Positions 6,461-13,983 of a stretch of DNA of 26,056 bases are shown in pieces. The position numbers and the translations under genes are program-made. The stretch lies in assembly GCA_002493755.1 (NCBI GenBank), contig DKZT01000001.1, positions 5,647 through 31,702 of the forward strand, read 5' to 3'. A model generated the notes under the pieces. The model had not been told where the DNA came from and did not search any database. It worked only from the letters and a program-made list of their open reading frames with translations. Positions within the stretch are counted from its first letter, which is position 1. The number at the start of each line of letters is the position of its first letter. This stretch comes from Ruminococcaceae bacterium UBA7067. GTDB taxonomy: Bacteria; Bacillota; Clostridia; Oscillospirales; Acutalibacteraceae.

Positions 6461-7546
6461 CTAAACTGCCGGCATTTTCCCGGACAGGTCAATAAAGGTT
6501 ATTGAAGAGATATCGTCAAAAAAACGGTCAAGCCGTTCTATATGTTGCTTTGTTTGCCCGGAGATATAAACCTTTTTCAATGCGTAACAGGCAAAGAAAG
6601 CACCGGCACCCAATGAGCTTAAACTGTCGGGAAGATAAATCTCCTCCAGCTTCTCACAGCGGAGGAACGCCCAACGATCAATTCGCCTGACGCTGTCGGG
6701 AAGCTTCAGGCTTCTGAGGCTTTTACAGCGCAAAAATGCATAATCTGAAATTTGAGTTACCCCGAACGGAATAACAAGAGTTTCCAGGGACGTACAATCC
6801 TGAAAAGCATTGCTGTGGATAATTTTTAAACTATCGGGGAAAACAACAGTTTTTAGTTTTTGATTGTCTCGAAAAGAGTCTGTACCGATTTCCGTCACAG
6901 GCTTACCGTCAATTTCATTCGGAATCACAACTTTTGATGAATTGCCGAGGTATTTGTCAATTTGTATGCCGCCGTTTCTCATATGACTAAATTTGAAATG
7001 CTTCTTATCCGTGGGAGCATTGTCGGTTTTTTGGGAGTGTTCCGCTGAAGCGTCATTAACCGCTTCGGGTTTCAGAAGTTTCTTCAGGAGTTCAAAGCTT
7101 TCCTGCTGTTCTTTTGTGAGCGAAGCTTCAGCAGGTGTTTTTATTGTCTGTCCGCTGAACAACAGTGCACCGCCAGCTGTTACGCCGACTGTCAGACCCT
7201 TGTTTGCATACAGCTCGGTAACGCCGCACCAGCCATTCACATTGCACTGACCGTAGGTGTTGTCGCCTGCCGCATAAACCGTGCCGTCGCTTTTCAGTGC
7301 CGCTGTGTGAAAATCGCCTGCCACAACCTTTCTCACAGCCTGCCAGCTCTGTGTGTCGCACTGACCTCGGCTGTTATCTCCGTGAGCAGAAACCGTACCG
7401 TCGGCATTGAGCAGTGCGATATGTGCATAGCCAATCGCCAGCTTTCGGTTTTTCAGAATATCGCCGACACTGTTGCACAGATAGCTTTCCGTTCTTTCCT
7501 GCTCGTTTAGCTTAAAGTAGGTAACGATTAATTTTGCTTGATTCAT
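6461..7546 (-). CDS. RCC1-repeat / BspA-type LRR protein (paralogue 1)
   Basis: This 361-aa cytosolic protein starts MNQAKLIVTYFKLNEQER at 7546, behind GAGGGAAG. An upstream in-frame ATG at 7564 precedes that site and is rejected because the paralogues begin at the same motif. Order of parts: a conserved N-terminal helix (1-25); RCC1-like repeats (about 35-135) with the pattern DGTVxAxGDNxxGQCxxxxW; a polar linker (about 150-190); BspA-type LRRs (about 190-345) with repeated LxxLxIPxxVxxIxxxAFxxC. There is no signal peptide or transmembrane helix, unusual for BspA-like repeats, which are often exported. It is third in a three-gene unit. Such repeats bind proteins; the ligand is unknown. Confidence 0.85.
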   Translation of the reverse strand: MNQAKLIVTYFKLNEQERTESYLCNSVGDILKNRKLAIGYAHIALLNADGTVSAHGDNSRGQCDTQSWQAVRKVVAGDFHTAALKSDGTVYAAGDNTYGQCNVNGWCGVTELYANKGLTVGVTAGGALLFSGQTIKTPAEASLTKEQQESFELLKKLLKPEAVNDASAEHSQKTDNAPTDKKHFKFSHMRNGGIQIDKYLGNSSKVVIPNEIDGKPVTEIGTDSFRDNQKLKTVVFPDSLKIIHSNAFQDCTSLETLVIPFGVTQISDYAFLRCKSLRSLKLPDSVRRIDRWAFLRCEKLEEIYLPDSLSSLGAGAFFACYALKKVYISGQTKQHIERLDRFFDDISSITFIDLSGKMPAV

Positions 7547-7603
7547 AATCTTCCCTCTTTTCATTCTGTTCTCTTCGGTGTGTTAATATTGAAAATATAT
7601 TTA

Positions 7604-9046
7604 TTATCCGAAAATATCATCATAGTTTTTCAGTCGATGCTTTGTTTCATCGGAAATCTTTACCGCTTTTATACCGGCAGGAAACGCAGAGTACCCAATC
7701 GTTTCAACGCTGTCGGGAATCACCAATTTTTCTAATTTAAGATTAAAGGTAAATGCGCTAAAGCCAATTTTTTTCACACTTTTTGGAATTATCAGTTCCT
7801 TTATACCGCAACTACAAAAGGCGTTATTACCGATTATTTCCAGTCCGTATGGTATTTCTAATTTTGACAACATAACACACCAGCCAAAGGCTTCTTCACC
7901 GATTTCTCTCAGATTTTGGGACAATATCAAAGATGAAAGCCCCTTACCATAGAACGCTTTTTTACCTATGCAACGAACAGGCACGCCGTCAATCTCTTCA
8001 GGAATTACAACAGTATCTGCATTTCCGTTGTATTTTGTGATGCTGATTTCACCGTTGTTTTTTATATATTCAAAGTCTTTGTAAACACCTGTCACGGGCT
8101 TATCCGTTGAAGCATCTGATTCTAAGTAATTTATTTTTAGCGTTATACCCGAAGACGCTATCAAATCTTTACAGCCTTTACAGCTTTTTGGAATTGTAAG
8201 CTCTCTGAGATTCGTGCATCCAAGCACTATCCAATTTCCAACGGATTTTACACTTGCAGGCAGCGTCAGTGTGCGAAGCTTGATACAGTGCATAAAGGCA
8301 TAGCTGCCAATTTGCTCCGGACCTGTCGGGATTTGGACAGCTTCAAGATTTCCGCAGTATCCAAATGCGTGATTTTCAATTATTTTGAGCGTAGGAGGAA
8401 AAACAACCTGCTTAATCTTACTGTGTTCAAATGCGCAAGCGCCGATTACCTCAACGGGATATCCATTAATATGTGACGGAATCACGACTGACGGCGAATC
8501 GCCGAGGTATTTGTCGATAATAGCTTTATTATCTTCGATATGGAATTTAAACTCACGAATATCATTTGTTTGGTCATAAATTTGATTCGCCTTTGTCGAA
8601 GCTGAAGTGCTGCTTGTCGGTTCTTTCCGTTGAGGTGTCTTTTCTGCCGTGTGCGTCGCCATAATTTTTCCGTCTGCCGTAACGCCTACCGTAAAGCCCT
8701 TGTCGGCAAAAATATCGGTAATATCACGCCACTCTTCCACATTGCACTGTCCGTAACGGTTATCGCCTGCCGCGCTGACAGTACCGTCGCTTTTCAGTGC
8801 CACTGTATGAAAATCGCCTGCTGCAACCTTAATGACATTGCGCCAGCCGTCCACATTGCACTGACCGTATTCGTTGTTGCCGAATGCAGCTACGCTTCCG
8901 TCGTCCTGAAGCGTAACAAAATGCGTATAGCCCACTGCAATCAAGCCTTTCTTTAAAAAGGCAAGTCCGTTGGTTGCCAGATAACGCTCCTGTCGTTCTT
9001 TCTCGTTCAGTTTAAAATATGAAATGATAATTTTCTCTTTATCCAT
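7604..9046 (-). CDS. RCC1-repeat / BspA-type LRR protein (paralogue 2)
   Basis: This 480-aa paralogue of its neighbours starts MDKEKIIISYFKLNEKERQER at 9046 behind CGGAGT. The RCC1-like part covers about 35-130, with GNNEYGQCNVDGW and GDNRYGQCNVEEW. After a Ser/Thr-rich linker (135-165) come two LRR blocks (about 167-300 and 323-465), each opening with FxxxxxxxxITKYxGxxxxVVIP-like sequence. DNA coding for the RCC1 part is close to that of paralogue 1 (runs such as CCGTCGCTTTTCAGTGCC), whereas the LRR parts differ more. It is cytosolic by sequence and its function is unknown. Confidence 0.85.
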   Translation of the reverse strand: MDKEKIIISYFKLNEKERQERYLATNGLAFLKKGLIAVGYTHFVTLQDDGSVAAFGNNEYGQCNVDGWRNVIKVAAGDFHTVALKSDGTVSAAGDNRYGQCNVEEWRDITDIFADKGFTVGVTADGKIMATHTAEKTPQRKEPTSSTSASTKANQIYDQTNDIREFKFHIEDNKAIIDKYLGDSPSVVIPSHINGYPVEVIGACAFEHSKIKQVVFPPTLKIIENHAFGYCGNLEAVQIPTGPEQIGSYAFMHCIKLRTLTLPASVKSVGNWIVLGCTNLRELTIPKSCKGCKDLIASSGITLKINYLESDASTDKPVTGVYKDFEYIKNNGEISITKYNGNADTVVIPEEIDGVPVRCIGKKAFYGKGLSSLILSQNLREIGEEAFGWCVMLSKLEIPYGLEIIGNNAFCSCGIKELIIPKSVKKIGFSAFTFNLKLEKLVIPDSVETIGYSAFPAGIKAVKISDETKHRLKNYDDIFG

Positions 9047-9093
9047 AAGAATTACTCCGTTGTAAAGCGTTTTTTAAAGAGTGAAAAGCTTGA

Positions 9094-10596
9094 TTATTTT
9101 GGGAGAATTTCACCCCAAGGATCAACACGCTCTCTCGTCTGAGGAGAGATTATTATTTCTTTTGCTTTCGTGCAGCTGTCAAATGCGTATTTGCTAATTG
9201 TCTGAATACTGTCAGGTATCACTATTTTCCTTAAATTTGTACATTTCGCAAATGCGTGTGAACCAATTTCCTTTACGCTTTGGGGAAGTGTCAATATTTC
9301 TAATTTTCTACAAAATACGAATGAAAAGGATCCAATTTTTTCTGTTCCATATGGAATTTCCAATTTTTCCAGATTGTTGCACAAGTCAAAGGCACGGTCA
9401 CAAATCACTCTCAGGTTTTTCGGAAGCACTAAGTGCTTTGCAGTAGAGTTATCCCAAAATGCATGGAATCCGATTTCACGAACTGGCTTATTTTGAATTG
9501 TTTCAGGAACAACAACCGTCTCTGCGTTGCCTTTGTACTTCGTTATTATAACGCCGTCCTCTTCCTCTATCCATTCAAAGTTGCTGTAATCGGTAGGTTC
9601 GCTCTGTTCTGATTTTGGAAAAATTTCGCCGCGAGGATCAATACGCTCTCTTGTCTGAGGTGAAATTTCCACCTTATTTATTTTATTGCATCCTGCGAAT
9701 GCGTCTGCATTGATTATCTGCACACTGTCGGGAATCACTATTTCCGTTAGATTTGTGCATCGTTCAAAGGCACTTGCACCGATTGTTGTCACGCTTTCGG
9801 GAAGCGTCAGGGTTTTTAATTTGCCGCACGAGTAAAACGCAGAAATCCCAATTTTCTCTGTTCCATATTGAATCTCCAGATTTTCTAAATTTGTGCAATA
9901 TCCAAAAACACCGATGCCTATGGACCTCAGATTTTTCGGGAGAACTACGTTCTTCACGGCAGAGTTATGCCAAAACACATGGAAGCCGACTGCACGAACA
10001 GGCTTGCCCTGAATATCCTCGGGAATAACCACTGTTTCTTCACTGCCTTTATACTTAGTTATTATAACGCCGTCCTCTTCCTTTTCCCATTCAAAGCTGC
10101 TGCTATCGGTAGGTTTAGTCTGATTATGGTTCGGTATATTCGCGGTATTATTTTTATGCTGTGCTTGTGATTGACCATTGTTTTCATTTCGCTGTGTTCG
10201 GGCGGCAACCGTTACGGTTCCGTCCGCCTGAACTCCGACAGTAAGATTATTCATAGCGTAAATGTCGGTAATACCATTCCACATACCGACATTACATTGC
10301 CCGTAAGTGTTATCTCCCGCTGCCACAACCGTACCGTCATTCAGCAGAGCCGCCGTGTGATAATCGCCTGCAACAATCTTTGACACATTCTCCCAGCCTT
10401 GGGTATCACACTGACCGCAGCTGTTGTCACCGTAAGCGATAACCCTGCCGTCATCGTCCAGAACCGCAAAATGAGCCTTGCCCACTGCGAAAAGCTTTGT
10501 CTTGTCAATATCGTGTGTGCTGTTCAGCAAAAAACACTTTTGGCGCTCCTTTTCGTTCAGCTTAAAATATGTAATTATCAGCTTCTCCCGATCCAT
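9094..10596 (-). CDS. RCC1-repeat / BspA-type LRR protein (paralogue 3)
   Basis: This is about 500 aa. Two adjacent ATGs (10599 and 10596) follow AAGGGGATCA; the second has the better spacing. The N-terminal motif REKLIITYFKLNEKERQ is shared with the two downstream paralogues. The RCC1-like part covers about 35-132 (GDNSCGQCDTQGW, GDNTYGQCNV) and a Gln/Asn-rich linker follows (about 135-165). Two clearly duplicated LRR blocks of about 162 residues each (168-329 and 339-500) both begin with FEWxxEEDGVIITKYKG and end with ISPQTRERxDPxGEIxPK. It is first in the unit and lacks a signal peptide. Confidence 0.85.
   Translation of the reverse strand: MDREKLIITYFKLNEKERQKCFLLNSTHDIDKTKLFAVGKAHFAVLDDDGRVIAYGDNSCGQCDTQGWENVSKIVAGDYHTAALLNDGTVVAAGDNTYGQCNVGMWNGITDIYAMNNLTVGVQADGTVTVAARTQRNENNGQSQAQHKNNTANIPNHNQTKPTDSSSFEWEKEEDGVIITKYKGSEETVVIPEDIQGKPVRAVGFHVFWHNSAVKNVVLPKNLRSIGIGVFGYCTNLENLEIQYGTEKIGISAFYSCGKLKTLTLPESVTTIGASAFERCTNLTEIVIPDSVQIINADAFAGCNKINKVEISPQTRERIDPRGEIFPKSEQSEPTDYSNFEWIEEEDGVIITKYKGNAETVVVPETIQNKPVREIGFHAFWDNSTAKHLVLPKNLRVICDRAFDLCNNLEKLEIPYGTEKIGSFSFVFCRKLEILTLPQSVKEIGSHAFAKCTNLRKIVIPDSIQTISKYAFDSCTKAKEIIISPQTRERVDPWGEILPK
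9100..9585 (-). repeat. Internal LRR-block duplication, copy 2
   Basis: This encodes residues 339-500 of paralogue 3 and is homologous along its whole length to the copy at 9613-10098. Both contain EEDGVIITKYKG and LPKNLR. Confidence 0.85.
9613..10098 (-). repeat. Internal LRR-block duplication, copy 1
   Basis: This encodes residues 168-329 of paralogue 3. A 27-base linker separates the copies, so this is an in-frame tandem duplication of 486 bases. Confidence 0.85.
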
Positions 10597-10707
10597 CATT
10601 GATCCCCTTACTCCTTTTCCGCAAACCGATAATCAGCAAGCTTGCGATTCTCCCATCACTTTTGCAGGATTTAACCAAAAAGCACAATGAATTAGCCATT
10701 ATTTTTC

Positions 10708-10736
10708 ATTTTATCACACATTCGGACAATATTCAA
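10708..10736 (-). promoter_or_regulatory. Promoter of the three-gene RCC1-LRR unit
   Basis: TTGAAT (10736-10731), a 17-base spacer and TAAAAT (10713-10708) lie about 110 bases upstream of the first paralogue. Gaps of 47 and 57 bases between the three genes suggest a single transcript. Confidence 0.65.
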
Positions 10737-10764
10737 TTCATATTTTCAGAGCACAAACGGCTCT

Positions 10765-10804
10765 CAAAAAGAAGAGCTGACTCCAGCAATGTCGAAGTCA
10801 GCTC
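10765..10804 (-). terminator. Terminator of the nine-gene ATPase operon
   Basis: The minus strand reads GAGCTGACT, a 13-base loop, AGTCAGCTC, then TTCTTTTTG. It lies 14 bases after the last operon gene and separates it from the RCC1-LRR unit. Confidence 0.9.
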
Positions 10805-10818
10805 ACAGTACAAAATGA

Positions 10819-12459
10819 TTATATTTTTCTAAATATCATTAATTCGTTATCCTCATCGCAAACGCCTAGGAATACCTCCTGAACGCTGCTGCAGCTTTGC
10901 TTTTTAAGCTGTTGCTCCAGCCACTGCATATCTCTTCCTAAATGCGCCAGATTATCCTCCAGTATCTCGCTTTCACGGATTACCACCTTATAGTCATACG
11001 CATCATCGGAAAGCGACGGATTCAGCAATTTGTCATTCCACGGATGCAGCAAAAGATGACCGCCTAAGCTGAGCGTCACCGCTCTCAGATTGCTGAGATT
11101 TGTAATACCCTTTTTCCGACAGCCGCTCAGGAAATCGTCCATAGTGAAAGTTAGAGTTTCGCAGACCTCGGAATGAAATGTCTGATGGTCCATCAACACC
11201 TTTGGCGAATAGCCAACAGGAATTACCAGCTTATCCATATGGTTATTAAGCTGAGTCGGCGTATCTATATCGTCTATGACTTTTTGGACTTTTCCCTCGA
11301 TATTCTCATCATCTGAGCCTTGCGCCTCTTGAGTTGACGGCGAAGAGCCTTGAGCCGCTTTCTTCTCCTGATTCTGAGCAGGAAAAGCCGCAGGGTACGG
11401 CTGCACGGTAACGGACTGATAAGCATCGGGAACAACCGCCTCGACGGGAGAATACCGAGATTGCCTGAGCAAATCGGCAAATGCCCGTATCTTGTTCTCG
11501 TCAAGCTCGATAATATCACTATGCGGTACGCTTTCAAAGCGAACAGACTGCATTTTCAGCTTCTTTTTCTTTAATGCCGACTTAGCAGTCATCAGCAGAT
11601 AGCCTGCAAGCTGTTTCACCATAGCAAAGGTAAAGCCGTCGGTCAGCTCTGCAAGCTCCTGCGCATTCAGTGCAAAGTGAATATTGTGATAGCGCCCCAG
11701 CAGAAATGAAAAATACTCCTCGCGCGACGCTTCTGTGGGCGGTTCAAGCTCCAGCACGTAAAAGGGCTTTTTCACAAGCTCCTGAAGCTGTGAGGATTTG
11801 CCGTCATAAATGCAGGTCAGAATACACCTCGCGCTCGGATTTGCTATCAGGTTATTCACCATTCCGAGAAATCTCGGGGCGAGCTTTTTGCTTTCGAGAA
11901 TGCGTGTAATATCTCCCAAAGAAAAGTAAAACAGCTTCTCGGGCTGTGAGAATGCCTTGTTATTTATCTGCTCAAACAGCGCTTCAAGCTCCTCGCCGAG
12001 CTGCCGTTCCGAATATGCATCATACGCAGACAGCTTAATCTGATAGTATTCCATCGCCTCGTCTATATCGGAAGCGTTCAAGACGACAAACATATCGTCA
12101 TCCATCTGCTCGATAATCTCATTTTCCACAAAGCGGTACGCCACGCTCATAAAGGTAAAGTCGGCGGTGTGCTTACCACAGCCTGTTTCACCTGTGAACA
12201 GCACTGCCGCGCTTGTCTTTTGTGTTGTGGGGAAAGCGTTGGGGAAAATCTCAGGAAAATCATCCAGATAGCTGAAATTTCCCTGCTCGTCATAATCCGC
12301 CAGCGGTATCAGACCCTTGAACACATCCGCATAATGCTCGTAACCAATCAGCCTGTTCGGGCTGTTTTGAAGCGGCTCTTCCACACGAATATCGAAATCA
12401 GCGATGATCTCGCACAAGCACCTGAAGCTGTCCAGACAAATTTTATTCCCTTGTTCCAT
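10819..12459 (-). CDS. AAA+ ATPase-like protein with degenerate catalytic motifs
   Basis: This 546-aa protein is the last gene of the operon, four bases after the BrxL-like gene, with AGGTGA inside that gene's end as ribosome binding site. Residues 85-98 read VLFTGETGCGKHT: a Walker A with His where Ser/Thr is usual, though Thr follows directly. The expected Walker B strand (about 175-184, KLFYFSLGDI) lacks the Asp-Glu pair. An AAA lid-like segment, LTDGFTFAMVKQLAG, lies at about 272-286. A Gln/Ser-rich linker (about 345-390) leads to a C-terminal domain (about 395-546) that I do not recognise. It probably binds nucleotide poorly or without hydrolysis and may be a regulatory or adaptor ATPase of the complex. 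Confidence 0.7.
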   Translation of the reverse strand: MEQGNKICLDSFRCLCEIIADFDIRVEEPLQNSPNRLIGYEHYADVFKGLIPLADYDEQGNFSYLDDFPEIFPNAFPTTQKTSAAVLFTGETGCGKHTADFTFMSVAYRFVENEIIEQMDDDMFVVLNASDIDEAMEYYQIKLSAYDAYSERQLGEELEALFEQINNKAFSQPEKLFYFSLGDITRILESKKLAPRFLGMVNNLIANPSARCILTCIYDGKSSQLQELVKKPFYVLELEPPTEASREEYFSFLLGRYHNIHFALNAQELAELTDGFTFAMVKQLAGYLLMTAKSALKKKKLKMQSVRFESVPHSDIIELDENKIRAFADLLRQSRYSPVEAVVPDAYQSVTVQPYPAAFPAQNQEKKAAQGSSPSTQEAQGSDDENIEGKVQKVIDDIDTPTQLNNHMDKLVIPVGYSPKVLMDHQTFHSEVCETLTFTMDDFLSGCRKKGITNLSNLRAVTLSLGGHLLLHPWNDKLLNPSLSDDAYDYKVVIRESEILEDNLAHLGRDMQWLEQQLKKQSCSSVQEVFLGVCDEDNELMIFRKI

Positions 12460-12463
12460 TGAT

Positions 12464-13972
12464 TCACCTCATACTTTCGTTACTGCTCTTTGGAATATCC
12501 TCGGGAATGTTAATCGTAATCTCGGGAATACGCTTGCCGCCGAACTCGCCCGGATCAATTACGCCGAGCTGTTTTTTTATAATGCCGCGCATAGCTATGG
12601 CAGGCTCAAGACAGTATTCCTGAAACTCGTCGAGATTCACCTTGCCAACGTCCGTAGCATTCGGAAACAGCAGCTTCAATAGAGCAGTGCACAAACGCTT
12701 GACAGCCTCGGTGTCGCGCGTTGCAGCGTCGGGCGGCAGGCAGAGCAGTCTATCTACAACCGTGCGGTAAACGGATTCTTCACGCAGCGTATGCAGAATC
12801 TCAACAAAATACTCGGTGTTCAGCGCCCAGCCGTTCACCTTCAGGCTTTCGCGCATTTTCGGAATATCCCAGCCTGTAATAAAGCCGTGAAATCTGTCAA
12901 GCAGTGCTGACTCACGGAAGAAGCCAGGCAGCTGAGAAAACATATCCGCCTGCGTATCCATCCTTGCGGCATCAATATTGCCGAGAAGAATCATACCCGC
13001 TTCACCCACGCCGTGATAATCGCCGATGCGGTACTCGCCGCTTTCCAGATAACCCTTGAGAGCGCCCTGCATCTCCATCGGGTCGGTGAACTTAATGCTC
13101 TGTATTTCGTCCAGAGCCACATAATCGTAGCGCGACACCAGTCCGCTGACGCGCTTGCTTATGTCATAGAACATTTTTGCGCGGGAAATACTGCCGCCGC
13201 TTACAAGCCAGCCGTATTGACTCACCTGCGAAAACAGATAGGACTTGCCTGTTTCCTTTGGCGCAAGCTCAATCAGGTTTGTGCGTTTTTCCACAAACGG
13301 TATCAATCGCTTAAGCACCGTCAGCTTCTCTTTTTGACTGCCGTAGCCCTCTGCATTGTAGTCCACCGCTCCGAGCAGAATGTCAATCCACTCTTCCACA
13401 GTGAAGAAATCACGCACACGAATATAGTAATCCAGATCAATCTTATAGGGACAGAACGGCTTGAAATCAATGAGCTTCAGGATATTATCCTTTTTCTTTT
13501 CGTCAGGCTCACAGCGAACGGTCACAATGCCCCACGCTTCAGAGGCAGAAAGCAATTCGTCACGATGCTTTTCAATCAAATCCCAGTCCACAACGGCGTC
13601 GCCCTTGTGTGTGGGTACATCAAAGACAGGCAGTGAGAACAGCGCCTGCTTTTTTTTCATATCAAAATCTATTTTTACCTTGGTCAGGAACCGCACTGCC
13701 TGATTGCGATAGAGCATATCCACCAGCAGGTTGTTCCACTGTTCTTTTTTGGGAATTGTCTTTTTGACATATTCTGCGATTTTGTCCTCGTGAATTCTGC
13801 CCTCCTCGTCGGAAAAGCGCATCATCAGCCAGTCCCTGATGAACGAGGGCATTCTTTGATCGGAAAAGAACTTGTTATTCTCCGAGGACTTATACACAAG
13901 CATATTGTCAAAGCAGGCGTGAAGCCTTTCTTCAAAGGGTAAATATTCAATAGTTGATACATCCAGTGGCAT
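12464..13972 (-). CDS. BrxL-like AAA+ protein without Lon protease domain
   Basis: This 502-aa protein resembles BrxL (Lon-related protein of BREX phage defence) over its N-terminal and AAA+ parts. The match includes YYIRVRDFFTVEEWIDILLGAV, LIPFVEKRTNLIELAPKETGKSY in pieces, VSGGSISRAKMFYD, YVALDEIQSI, LLGNI and ALLDRFHGFITGWDIPKMR. Walker A is APKETGKS (237-244; the usual first Gly is Ala), Walker B is ALDEI (D288, E289), sensor 1 is N332, and R360 may be an arginine finger. The protein ends soon after the AAA lid, so the Lon-type Ser-Lys protease domain of full BrxL (about 680 aa) is absent. No other BREX gene (pglX, pglZ, brxC) is nearby. It lies 11 bases after the Vps4-like gene. Confidence 0.8.
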   Translation of the reverse strand: MPLDVSTIEYLPFEERLHACFDNMLVYKSSENNKFFSDQRMPSFIRDWLMMRFSDEEGRIHEDKIAEYVKKTIPKKEQWNNLLVDMLYRNQAVRFLTKVKIDFDMKKKQALFSLPVFDVPTHKGDAVVDWDLIEKHRDELLSASEAWGIVTVRCEPDEKKKDNILKLIDFKPFCPYKIDLDYYIRVRDFFTVEEWIDILLGAVDYNAEGYGSQKEKLTVLKRLIPFVEKRTNLIELAPKETGKSYLFSQVSQYGWLVSGGSISRAKMFYDISKRVSGLVSRYDYVALDEIQSIKFTDPMEMQGALKGYLESGEYRIGDYHGVGEAGMILLGNIDAARMDTQADMFSQLPGFFRESALLDRFHGFITGWDIPKMRESLKVNGWALNTEYFVEILHTLREESVYRTVVDRLLCLPPDAATRDTEAVKRLCTALLKLLFPNATDVGKVNLDEFQEYCLEPAIAMRGIIKKQLGVIDPGEFGGKRIPEITINIPEDIPKSSNESMR

Positions 13973-13983
13973 ATCGTCATCCC

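Noticed and set aside
12169..13703. Several long open frames on the plus strand opposite the operon genes
   Set aside because: They are antisense shadows of well-supported minus-strand genes: no ribosome binding sites, and translations without domain motifs.
12464..13972. A BREX defence locus
   Set aside because: Only a BrxL-like AAA+ protein is present. No BrxC, PglX, PglZ or BrxA/B candidates are found among the neighbours, so the locus cannot be called BREX.
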